A DNA stretch of 64,000 bases from Paraburkholderia bannensis NBRC 103871 (GTDB lineage Bacteria > Pseudomonadota > Gammaproteobacteria > Burkholderiales > Burkholderiaceae), in the NCBI RefSeq assembly GCF_000685015.1, contig NZ_BAYA01000009.1, forward strand, positions 310,001 through 374,000, given 5' to 3'. Positions within the stretch are counted from its first letter, which is position 1; each line of letters starts with the position of its first letter. Positions 16,478-23,901 of the stretch are shown piece after piece. A program made the position numbers and the translations under genes. The notes under the pieces are model-generated. The model did not search any database and was not told the DNA's origin. It was given only the letters and a program-made list of their open reading frames with translations.

Positions 16478-16639
16478 CTAGCCGACTTTCACGTAGGCGA
16501 ACTCGCGTGAGACGCTCGGCGGCACGTAGGCGCCGCTGATCTGCACGCGCGGCGTGAGGCGCTTCTTCTGATCCCACCAACGACGACGCTGATGGGGCGT
16601 AAGAAACCGCAGATGCTTACGGTAAGCGAAGATGCTCAT
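16478..16639 (-). CDS. Orphan 53-residue basic protein
   Basis: Begins MSIFAYRKHLRFLTPHQR and ends SREFAYVKVG. It is rich in Arg, Lys and aromatic residues, with the central stretch RRRWWDQKKRLTPRVQISGAY, and has no signal peptide or membrane segment. It is supported by a GGAGG ribosome site (16649-16645 on this strand) six bases from the ATG and a perfect terminator just downstream. I recognise no family. The composition would fit an RNA- or DNA-binding peptide, but that is a guess. Confidence 0.65.
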   Translation of the reverse strand: MSIFAYRKHLRFLTPHQRRRWWDQKKRLTPRVQISGAYVPPSVSREFAYVKVG

Positions 16640-17308
16640 GGTGACCTCCCGAATCGGTGTACCGACAGGAAACAGCCCAATTGCACGACAGCAACAGGAA
16701 AACCGCAGTCATGGAAACCATTGTGCGCAGATTGCGCAAGCGCCGAACGCGGTGTAGCGAGATAGCCGCGTGCGCGAGACATAACGTCTGGGGACTGTTC
16801 GTTGCCCGCTCCCCGTGCTGGGCAACAGCGGCGGCGGCAATCATCTGACCTGACCGCTCGCGATCCCAAGAGCCTCTTCGCGCGCGCCAGGCTGAACCCG
16901 GTGTGTTCCGGTGCCGGCTGCGTCCTGCGATCGAGACCCATCATGTGCGCGCCCACGTTCGCGCCGCAAAACCCGTGCCTCGGGTTCTTCATCCATTCTG
17001 TTGACTTCACTGATGCGGGTATTGCTGGGCTGAAGCCTCGGTGTCCTCGCATCCTTTGTAACCGGACAATGCGTATCGCTTCGGTACGACAGCGAACATT
17101 ACGCGACGCCGCGCCCCAGGCGGTTACCGAATCCACTGTAACGGTTTACCGCAAAGACTGTCAGAATCGTGTGCACACACCGTAGGAAGCCGTCATTCCA
17201 CGCCCATACTGGCGAGGCGTAAGCCGTGGTAATGTGGCAGCGGCGCGCAGGTGTCGACGCAACGCGGCACGGGGCGCACGCTTAGGGATTCATCGACGAG
17301 AACGCACA
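16640..17308. other. 669-bp gap without a supported gene
   Basis: Open frames on both strands here have no good ribosome site, skewed composition and no recognisable domain, so I call none. Repeated GGTTAC/GTAAC-like motifs occur near 17120-17150 (GGTTAC, ten bases, GTAACG, then GGTTTACC) and may be regulatory for the EthD-like gene. The left end should hold the promoter of the 53-aa gene. Confidence 0.5.
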
Positions 17309-17629
17309 ATGATCAAGGTCAGCATCCTTTATCCGTATCGGGAAAACGGCCGGTTCGACAGCGAGTACTACGCCACGCGGCACATGCCGCTGGCTGCTCA
17401 ATTGTTCGGGGACGCCTGCAAGGGCTGGTCGGTCGACATCGGCATCAACGCGGGGCCGCCGGGCACGCCGCCGCCTTACGTAGCGACCGGGCACTTCCTG
17501 TTCGAGACGCTCGACGCCTTCTATGAGGTGTTCGGCAAGCACGACAAGGTGCTCATCGACGATATTCCCAACTACACCGACGGCGGCAACGGCAGCATCC
17601 TGATCAGCGAAATTAAAGTCTCGGTCTGA
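17309..17629 (+). CDS. EthD-domain protein
   Basis: 106 residues, starting MIKVSILYPYRENGRFDSEYY; the pattern Tyr-Tyr-x-Thr-Arg-His-Met-Pro-Leu is typical of the EthD ferredoxin-like fold. Members occur near ether- and sterol-degradation genes and many are of unknown role. An ATG at 17234 would add 25 Arg-rich residues with no family support, so I use 17309. It is followed 69 bp later by the yggT-type gene; no functional link is evident. Confidence 0.8.
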   Translation: MIKVSILYPYRENGRFDSEYYATRHMPLAAQLFGDACKGWSVDIGINAGPPGTPPPYVATGHFLFETLDAFYEVFGKHDKVLIDDIPNYTDGGNGSILISEIKVSV

Positions 17630-17698
17630 TCCGCACGCCGCAAGCCACCGCACGCGCCGCCGCGTGCCGTCATTCACCACAAGAAGGAAAAGACACCG

Positions 17699-18262
17699 AT
17701 GTTCGGCGATATCGCCCGTTTTCTGCTCAATACGGTCTTCACGTTGTTTGGCGCAGCCCTGCTGCTGCGCGCCTGGCTGCAATTCGTCCGCGTGCCGCCC
17801 TATAACCCGGTGACGCATGCCATCCAGCAAGCCACCAACTGGCTCGTGCTGCCGCTGCGCCGCGTGATTCCGGGTGTGCGGGGCGTCGACTGGGCCAGCA
17901 TTGTTGCCGCGCTGATCGCGTCGATCGTCTACGTATTGCTGATGGTCTGGCTCGTGGGCGTCGATCCGCTCGGCCTGCTTCCCACGCTGCTGATCGTCGC
18001 CGTACTGACGCTCGTAAAGTGGGCGCTCAACCTGTTGATCTGGATGACGATCCTGATGGCACTGCTGTCGTGGCTGAACCCGCGCTCGCCCGCAATGCCG
18101 GTGCTGTTCCAGCTCACGGCGCCGTTTCTCAATCCGCTGCGCCGCATCCTGCCGAACTTCGGCGGCCTCGATCTTTCGCCGATCCTGCTGTTCGTGATCG
18201 TGCAGGTGCTGCTGATGGTCGTGACGCGCGCGGCCGTGTCGCTCACGCTGTTCGGCATCTGA
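17699..18262 (+). CDS. yggT: YggT-family membrane protein
   Basis: 187 residues with two copies of the YGGT module: the first around residues 5-85 (LLRAWLQFVRVPPYNPVTHAI), the second around 105-185 (ALLSWLNPRSPAMPVLFQLT, then AP FLNPLRRILPNFGGLDLSPI). Each has two membrane helices. Inner-membrane protein implicated in cell-division or turgor processes in other bacteria; biochemical role not established. An AAGAAGGAAAAG stretch upstream gives the ribosome site. Confidence 0.88.
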   Translation: MFGDIARFLLNTVFTLFGAALLLRAWLQFVRVPPYNPVTHAIQQATNWLVLPLRRVIPGVRGVDWASIVAALIASIVYVLLMVWLVGVDPLGLLPTLLIVAVLTLVKWALNLLIWMTILMALLSWLNPRSPAMPVLFQLTAPFLNPLRRILPNFGGLDLSPILLFVIVQVLLMVVTRAAVSLTLFGI

Positions 18263-18321
18263 GTCAGGATTTGATGTAACGCCCGTTTTAAGCGATTCCG
18301 CCGGGGCGCGTTAGCGCCAAT

Positions 18322-18351
18322 TTGCGCAACCCGGCGAAATCCGCGTAAAAT
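18322..18351 (+). promoter_or_regulatory. Promoter of tRNA-Gly
   Basis: TTGCGC (18322-18327), 18 bp, TAAAAT (18346-18351), ending ten bases before the tRNA. GC-rich inverted repeats (GGCGC/GCGCC, about 18305-18318) lie just upstream. Confidence 0.55.
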
Positions 18352-18361
18352 GGCGCGCTCT

Positions 18362-18436
18362 GCGGGCGTCGTATAATGGCCATTACCTCAGCTTCCCAAG
18401 CTGATGACGTGGGTTCGATTCCCATCGCCCGCTCCA
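18362..18436 (+). tRNA. tRNA-Gly (anticodon CCC)
   Basis: Cloverleaf fits: acceptor GCGGGCG (18362-18368) with CGCCCGC (18426-18432), anticodon stem TCAGC/GCTGA around loop TTCCCAA (anticodon CCC), T-arm GTGGGTTCGATTCCCAT, discriminator T and encoded CCA (18434-18436). Reads GGG codons. No integrase or repeated tRNA end follows. Confidence 0.95.
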
Positions 18437-18714
18437 GTATTTCCCGGCGTCCTCGCCGCTTTCCGTCATCGTGACGGGACGGTATCAAACAGCGTCAAGC
18501 GCCAGTCCAGTTCCCCTCGTTCGCCAGTTTTGCGGTTCTTCCGCCAGTGCCTTCGCGCGTCCAGCTTTCGACAGGCTTGCGCAGTTCGCTGCGAGCAGAC
18601 CGATCGTTGCGTTAGCATCTTGTCTGCGCGACACGATTCGCATGATCGGTACGATCCGGTCCTTCGCCAACCACCCGCGTATTCCCCCTGCGTGCGCACA
18701 CGCAGGCGTCATAG
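18437..18714. other. Gap after tRNA-Gly with no supported gene
   Basis: With 18940-19214, this space between the tRNA and trmB has only short overlapping frames on both strands. The single candidate is the hypothetical ORF at 18715-18939. Confidence 0.5.
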
Positions 18715-18939
18715 ATGGAACGATTCTTCATGTCCCGCCGCAGTGCGGTTGCGCTCATCGTGAGAGTGCGCACATCACTGCTTGCCCATAACGACGACCA
18801 GCCGCCCGCCGATGCCCAGCGTCAGCAGGCACGCGTCGCCGATCTCACGCGCCTGCTGTTCGACGTGCGCGCCGGCCGCGTCAGCGTGTTCGAGCTCAAA
18901 GACGCGGGATCCATGCACATCACGATCTCGTCGGATTGA
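18715..18939 (+). CDS. Hypothetical 74-residue protein
   Basis: Starts MERFFMSRRSAVALIVRV; a second in-frame Met at residue 6 is equally possible. The C-terminal half (RVADLTRLLFDVRAGRVSVF then ELKDAGSMHITISSD) reads like a folded alpha/beta peptide rather than noise, and codons are G/C-ending. No ribosome site stands out and no family is recognised. May be real or chance. Confidence 0.35.
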   Translation: MERFFMSRRSAVALIVRVRTSLLAHNDDQPPADAQRQQARVADLTRLLFDVRAGRVSVFELKDAGSMHITISSD

Positions 18940-19214
18940 CGAGACTGGCCGATACGCACCTGCCGGCCGGGCCGTCGGCGCACAGGAGGCCACGGGCCGC
19001 GCTGCTATAATGCGCGGTTCGCGGTCGTGCTCTGCTGTCTTCCGGTGGACACCGATCGGCCCGAATATCCGCGGCTCCTTGACCGCCAGCAGCGAATAAC
19101 GGCTTTCAACGGCTGTAGCTGTGCTAGCGCGCGATGCCGCCTGCGACCTCGCGCAGCGCGCTCACACCGCCTGGCCCGCCGACCACCGCTGCCCACATTT
19201 GCCACCCATCGAAG

Positions 19215-19997
19215 ATGAATCACGATCCGAACGACGCAGCCCAGCCCGGCTGCACGCCGCCCGACCAGTCGGACGCCGCTCCCGACGTTGAAAACAGCGC
19301 CGACAAAGACACTGACGCCAGCCTTCATCATCGCCGCATCCGTAGCTTCGTGACGCGCGCCGGTCGCGTGTCGACGGGCCAGCGCCGCGCGATGGACGAA
19401 CTGGGCCCGCGCTTCGTCGTGCCCTACTCGCCCGAGGGCGCCGACTGGAACACCGTGTTTGGCCGCGAGGCGCCGCGTGTGCTGGAAATCGGCTTCGGCA
19501 TGGGTGCGAGCACGGCGGAAATCGCCGCGCTGCGTCCGGGCGACGATTTTCTCGGCGTGGAGGTGCATGAGCCGGGCGTGGGCGCGCTGCTCAAGCTGAT
19601 CGGCGAGCAGGAACTCAGCAATATCCGCATCATCCAGCACGACGCCGTGGAAGTGCTTGAGCAGATGATCGCGCCCGAGAGCCTCGACGGCGTGCACATC
19701 TTTTTCCCCGATCCGTGGCACAAGGCGCGCCATCACAAGCGCCGCCTGATCCAGCCGAAGTTCGTCCAGCAGTTGATCTCGCGCATGAAGCCGGGCGCCT
19801 ATCTTCACTGCGCAACCGATTGGCAAAACTACGCCGAGCAAATGCTCGAAGTGCTGAGCGCCGAAGCCGCGCTCGAAAACACCGCCGCCGATTACGCGCC
19901 GCGCCCCGACTATCGTCCGGTGACGAAGTTCGAGCGCCGCGGCCTGCGTCTCGGTCACGGCGTGTGGGACCTGGTTTTCAAGCGCCGCGCGGCCTGA
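19215..19997 (+). CDS. trmB: tRNA (guanine-N7)-methyltransferase
   Basis: Methylates G46 in the variable loop of tRNAs using S-adenosylmethionine. 260 residues. Landmarks: RRIRSFVTRAGRVSTGQ, SAM-binding EIGFGMGASTAEIA, and the signature HIFFPDPWHKARHHKRRLIQ. The N-terminal 40 or so residues are an Asp/Pro/Ala-rich extension before the conserved core. The frame is open to 19134, but the ATG at 19215 is the plausible start. It is followed by a terminator and converges on uppP. Confidence 0.94.
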   Translation: MNHDPNDAAQPGCTPPDQSDAAPDVENSADKDTDASLHHRRIRSFVTRAGRVSTGQRRAMDELGPRFVVPYSPEGADWNTVFGREAPRVLEIGFGMGASTAEIAALRPGDDFLGVEVHEPGVGALLKLIGEQELSNIRIIQHDAVEVLEQMIAPESLDGVHIFFPDPWHKARHHKRRLIQPKFVQQLISRMKPGAYLHCATDWQNYAEQMLEVLSAEAALENTAADYAPRPDYRPVTKFERRGLRLGHGVWDLVFKRRAA

Positions 19998-20026
19998 AGC
20001 CGATTCAAACGGCACGACCAAAACAG

Positions 20027-20053
20027 AACGGGCACCCTCGCGGTGCCCGTTTT
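20027..20053. terminator. Intrinsic terminator between trmB and uppP
   Basis: AACGGGCACC (20027-20036), CTCGC loop, GGTGCCCGTT (20042-20051) then TT. Serves trmB; on the other strand it is followed by TCTGTTTT and may also serve uppP. Confidence 0.85.
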
Positions 20054-20095
20054 GCATTTCAGAAGCCGTGAAATCCGGCGGCGATCGCAGGGCGT

Positions 20096-20983
20096 TCAAT
20101 CGCCCCAGTCCAGCCCGCCGCTGTAGCCGATCAGCAGAATCACGAGGCCGAACACGATCCGATACCACGCAAACGCCGTGAAATCGTGCGAAGCGACATA
20201 ACGCAGGAGCCAGCGCACGCAGGCGAACGCGCTCACGAATGCCGCGATGAAACCCACGCCAAAGAGGCCAAGCCAGTCGGCCGACAATGTCTGCCAGGTC
20301 TTCTGCAATTCGTAGAGTGTCGCGCCGAAGATCACAGGGATCGCGAGGAAGAACGAAAACTCCGTCGCCACGCGCCGCTCGACGCCGAACAGCATCGCAC
20401 CAATGATCGTCGAGCCCGAACGCGACATGCCGGGAATCAGCGCGCAGCACTGCGCGCAGCCGACCTTGAAGGCGTCGAGCAGCGTGATCTCGTCCAGCGA
20501 ATTCACGCGCGCGGGCCGCGCCGCACTCGCGGTGCTGACGGCCACATTGCCTGCGGCGCTGCCCGCCACCCCGCCAGCCGCACGCATCCGCCCTTCGACC
20601 CAAAGAATGACCAGGCCGCCGAAGACCAGCGCACAGGCCACCGGCACCGGCGAGAACAGTGCCGACTTGATCGCCTTCTCGAACATCAGCCCGAGCACAA
20701 CCGCGGGAATCGTCGCCACGATCACGTTGAGCGCAAAGCGCCGTGCATCAGGCCGCGAAGGCAGCCCCGCCACCACGCCGCCGATCTTGCGGCGAAACTC
20801 CCAGCACACCGCGAGGATCGCGCCGAACTGGATCACCACGTCGAAGGTCTTTTCATACTCGCCGTCGAAACCGAGCACGCTGCCCGCCACGATCAAATGC
20901 CCCGTGCTGGAAACCGGAAGAAACTCCGTCAGCCCTTCGACAATGCCCAGAATCAGGGCCTTGCACGTCACGATCCAGTCCAT
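20096..20983 (-). CDS. uppP: Undecaprenyl-diphosphatase
   Basis: Recycles undecaprenyl pyrophosphate to the monophosphate carrier for peptidoglycan and other envelope polymers; also gives bacitracin resistance (BacA). 295 residues, many membrane helices. Signature motifs: EGLTEFLPVSSTGHL near residue 16 and PGMSRSGSTIIGAM near 190, which carry the catalytic Glu, Ser and Arg. A Ser/Ala-rich loop near residues 135-160 is longer than usual. GAGGTG upstream supports the ATG. Confidence 0.95.
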   Translation of the reverse strand: MDWIVTCKALILGIVEGLTEFLPVSSTGHLIVAGSVLGFDGEYEKTFDVVIQFGAILAVCWEFRRKIGGVVAGLPSRPDARRFALNVIVATIPAVVLGLMFEKAIKSALFSPVPVACALVFGGLVILWVEGRMRAAGGVAGSAAGNVAVSTASAARPARVNSLDEITLLDAFKVGCAQCCALIPGMSRSGSTIIGAMLFGVERRVATEFSFFLAIPVIFGATLYELQKTWQTLSADWLGLFGVGFIAAFVSAFACVRWLLRYVASHDFTAFAWYRIVFGLVILLIGYSGGLDWGD

Positions 20984-21035
20984 CCCTGCACCTCGCGATA
21001 GTGGCGCTGCGCGTGCCCTGCCTCAGATTCTGTCG

Positions 21036-21659
21036 CTATTTCTCGACGATCTGCACGCGTATGCCGTTTGTAAGGATGGTGATTGTACCGGGTTCGTAAT
21101 TCACTCCGGCAAACTGAAGTTGATCGGGCTTGAACGTATAGACCGGGTAGTTGGTAAGCAACTGCGTGGCCGCCAGCGCCGCGACTGCGTTGACCTGCTG
21201 GGCGTAACCGGCGGCGTTGCCCGCCATATCGACGCTGTCGACCGACGGCGAGCGCAGGACAACCGAGCGGCTCGTCGCGTCGTAGGCCAGCTCGCTCGAC
21301 AGCGTGAACGCACCGCTCACAGGCTGCTGCATGAGCGGGCTTTCGAGGTGCGCGTCGACGTGCACGGCCACGCGGTTGCGATCGGGCAGCAAGGTGACAA
21401 CGGGGTTCGTCAGCGCGACCTCGAACAACTGCTGCACCGAACGGTGATACGGGAACTTGCGCAGCACCGCGTCCTGCACCTGCTGCTGCGAGAAGGTGTA
21501 GTGATCGGGGATAAACGGGAAGGTGCCCGTCGCACAGGCGCCGAGCGACATGGCCGCACCGGCCGCGGCGCAGGCTGTGAGCAGGAAAGCCCGCCGCGTA
21601 GCGCGGGGCGCATCCGGGCTGAGCGCGGTTTGAGGGGCGCGCGGCGCGCGTCGGATCAT
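21036..21659 (-). CDS. DUF1439-like (YceB-type) lipoprotein
   Basis: 207 residues. The N terminus is Arg-rich (MIRRAPRAPQTA), followed by a hydrophobic segment ending in the lipobox Leu-Gly-Ala-Cys near residue 40 (AAAGAAMSLGACATG), so it should be lipidated. The body (FSQQQVQDAVLRKFPYHRSV, ESPLMQQPVSGAFTLSSEL, YTFKPDQLQFAGVNYEPGT) matches the lipid-binding-like YceB group as I remember it. AAGGAG before the ATG at 21659 decides the start over a much longer open frame. It lies 28 bp downstream of the ykgJ-type gene and is probably co-transcribed. Confidence 0.8.
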   Translation of the reverse strand: MIRRAPRAPQTALSPDAPRATRRAFLLTACAAAGAAMSLGACATGTFPFIPDHYTFSQQQVQDAVLRKFPYHRSVQQLFEVALTNPVVTLLPDRNRVAVHVDAHLESPLMQQPVSGAFTLSSELAYDATSRSVVLRSPSVDSVDMAGNAAGYAQQVNAVAALAATQLLTNYPVYTFKPDQLQFAGVNYEPGTITILTNGIRVQIVEK

Positions 21660-21687
21660 GCGAAATCTCCTTGAAGAACGGCGAGGT

Positions 21688-22011
21688 TCAATGCGCGCCT
21701 GACTGCGCACCCCGAGGACTGGACGGCGGCTGCGTGGCGGCTTCGAGCCGGTCGAGCCAGAGCAGCGCCTCTTCGCGCGAGGTACCGCACATCTCGGCCT
21801 GCGGCTGAAGACCCGAGCAGCAGGCGGGCCGCAACGGCGAACCGAATATTTTGCACTGCAAGTCGTCACCGAGCTGCGCGCAACGCACACCGGCGGGCTT
21901 GCCATCGGGCATGCCCGGGATCGGCGAGCTGATGGAGGGCGCGATGCAACACGCACCGCAACCGGGGCGGCAGGCGTGCGCGGACGCGCTGGAATTTGAA
22001 GCGGCACTCAC
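21688..22011 (-). CDS. YkgJ-family cysteine-cluster protein
   Basis: 107 residues with eight Cys in the pattern typical of this zinc- or iron-cluster family: CRPGCGACCIAPSISSPIPG near the N terminus, then GVRCAQLGDDLQCKIFG, RPACCSGLQPQAEMCG. The role of the family is unsettled. I choose a GTG start at 22011 because AGGAAG precedes it closely and the conserved part begins soon after. Divergent from hemN. Confidence 0.83.
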   Translation of the reverse strand: MSAASNSSASAHACRPGCGACCIAPSISSPIPGMPDGKPAGVRCAQLGDDLQCKIFGSPLRPACCSGLQPQAEMCGTSREEALLWLDRLEAATQPPSSPRGAQSGAH

Positions 22012-22289
22012 ATCGGCTTCCTGAAACAAAACTGTTACTGATTCAAAACGGGGACGGCTAAACATCGATACGTCGACGCGTCCAGGCGTCGATACGGACG
22101 CATCAAGCGATGCCTGCCCGCATTGTGCCACCTCGCGGCCGCCCCCTCGGACTGCGACCTTTTTACACAAACGGTGCGACTCATCCCCCTCTTACACTGG
22201 ATTCATCCGGCGCTGTCGGAAACGCCTGCCCGCGCGAACGATGCGATGCGCGCGCGACGCCACCCGCGCCCCCTCCCAGAGAGCCACGC

Positions 22290-23675
22290 ATGAGCAACGC
22301 CGACCTTCTCTTCCGCCCCGACCTGCTCGCCAAATACGGCGCGAACGGCCCACGGTATACGTCCTACCCAACCGCCCTGCAGTTCCGCGACGATTTCGAC
22401 CTCGACCACTACCGGCGTGCAGCAGCCGATCCCGGCGCCGCCGAAACCGACCTCTCGCTCTACTTCCACATTCCGTTCTGCGACACCGTCTGCTTCTATT
22501 GCGGCTGCAACAAGGTCGCGACAAAGAACCGCGGGCGCGCGAAACCCTACGTCCAGCAACTCGTGCGCGAAATGGAAGTCCAGGCAGCGCTGTTCGACAC
22601 GAAACGCCCCGTTTCGCAACTGCACTGGGGCGGCGGCACGCCCACGTTCCTGTCGCTCGACGAAATGAGCACGTTAATGACGGCCACGCGCGAGCACTTC
22701 ACGCTGCTGCCCGAGCGCGACGCCGAATACTCCATCGAGATCGACCCGCGCGAGGCCTCGGCGCAGACGATCGCGCATCTGCGCGGCCTGGGATTCAACC
22801 GGCTGAGCCTGGGTGTGCAGGACTTCGATCCGCTCGTACAACAGGCGGTCAACCGCGTGCAGCCGCTGGAACTGACCATCGACGTGATGAACGCGGCGCG
22901 CGCCAGCGGCTTCGAATCGATCAGCGTCGACCTGATTTACGGCCTGCCGCATCAGGACGTCAAAAGCTTCCGGCGCACGCTGGACACGATGCTGCTGCTC
23001 GCGCCCGAGCGCATTTCGGTGTTCGGCTACGCGCACATGCCGCAGCTCTTCAAGATGCAGCGGCAGATCGACGCCACGGCGTTGCCGACGCCTGCCACGC
23101 GGCTCGCGCTGCTGCAACTCGTGGTCGAGCAACTGACCGACGCGGGCTATGTGTACATCGGCATGGATCACTTCGCGCTGCCCACCGACGAACTCGCGCG
23201 CGCCCAGCAGCAACGCACGCTGCATCGCAATTTCCAGGGCTACAGCACGCGCGCCGACTGCGACCTGATCGGCTTTGGGGCTTCGTCGATCGGCAAGGTC
23301 GGCGATGTGTACGCGCAGAATGCGAAGGATCTGCCGGGCTATGGCGCGGCCATCGACGGCGGGCGGCTGGCGATCTCGCGCGGCGTGCGTCTCACCGCCG
23401 ACGACCGGCTGCGACGCGACATCATTACCGAGCTGATGTGCAACCTGGAATTGCGCTTCGACGAGTTCGAGGCGGCTTATGGCGTGCGCTTTGCGGCGGC
23501 GTTTGCGCCGGAGCTGGAGCGGCTGAACGCCTTCGAGGCAGACGGGCTGATTGCGCGCAGCGTCAACCGGCTGGAGGTTCTGCCTGCCGGGCGCATGTTC
23601 GTGCGTAACATCGCCATGGTGTTCGACCGCTATCTGGGCATGCAACAGGCAGAGCGCTTTTCACGTACGATCTGA
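22290..23675 (+). CDS. hemN: Oxygen-independent coproporphyrinogen III dehydrogenase
   Basis: Radical-SAM enzyme that decarboxylates coproporphyrinogen III to protoporphyrinogen IX without oxygen, in haem synthesis. 461 residues. The cluster motif is CDTVCFYCGC near residue 62 (C-x3-C-x2-C-x-C), followed by HWGGGTPTFL and YSIEIDPREAS, and later YIGMDHFALPTDELA. Family Arg/Tyr residues lie in GPRYTSYPTALQF near the start. The frame is open to 22110 but the ATG at 22290 begins the conserved part. I see no clear FNR box in the 278 bp upstream. Confidence 0.95.
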   Translation: MSNADLLFRPDLLAKYGANGPRYTSYPTALQFRDDFDLDHYRRAAADPGAAETDLSLYFHIPFCDTVCFYCGCNKVATKNRGRAKPYVQQLVREMEVQAALFDTKRPVSQLHWGGGTPTFLSLDEMSTLMTATREHFTLLPERDAEYSIEIDPREASAQTIAHLRGLGFNRLSLGVQDFDPLVQQAVNRVQPLELTIDVMNAARASGFESISVDLIYGLPHQDVKSFRRTLDTMLLLAPERISVFGYAHMPQLFKMQRQIDATALPTPATRLALLQLVVEQLTDAGYVYIGMDHFALPTDELARAQQQRTLHRNFQGYSTRADCDLIGFGASSIGKVGDVYAQNAKDLPGYGAAIDGGRLAISRGVRLTADDRLRRDIITELMCNLELRFDEFEAAYGVRFAAAFAPELERLNAFEADGLIARSVNRLEVLPAGRMFVRNIAMVFDRYLGMQQAERFSRTI

Positions 23676-23757
23676 GCACGGCTTGCCGAGGCCGCGGTTT
23701 TACGTCATAATTTACGGCTACTTCGAGCGCCCGCTATCCAAGCGTGCTGCACGAGCT

Positions 23758-23842
23758 GCCTCGGTGGTGAAATTGGTAGACGCGCCGGACTCAAAATCCG
23801 GTTCCGCAAGGAGTGCCGGTTCGATTCCGGCCCGAGGCACCA
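23758..23842 (+). tRNA. tRNA-Leu (anticodon CAA)
   Basis: Acceptor GCCTCGG (23758-23764) with CCGAGGC (23832-23838), anticodon stem CCGGA/TCCGG around loop CTCAAAA (anticodon CAA), long variable arm as in all leucine tRNAs, T-arm GCCGGTTCGATTCCGGC, encoded CCA (23840-23842). Length 85. Reads UUG codons. Confidence 0.95.
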
Positions 23843-23850
23843 GAATCCAC

Positions 23851-23880
23851 GACAAAGCCCCGCTCACGCGGGGCTTTGTC
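23851..23880. terminator. Intrinsic terminator between tRNA-Leu and poxB
   Basis: GACAAAGCCCCGC (23851-23863), loop TCAC, GCGGGGCTTTGTC (23868-23880): 13-bp perfect stem, usable from both sides. Confidence 0.85.
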
Positions 23881-23901
23881 GTTTCTGCCGTACCGAGGAC
23901 T

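Noticed and set aside
16636..17185. Overlapping ORFs of 127-166 codons on both strands
   Set aside because: They mirror each other, lack ribosome sites and have no recognisable domain; left as non-coding.
18362..19214. tRNA-Gly as an integration site of a mobile element
   Set aside because: No integrase, no duplicated tRNA 3' end and no change in gene character on the downstream side.
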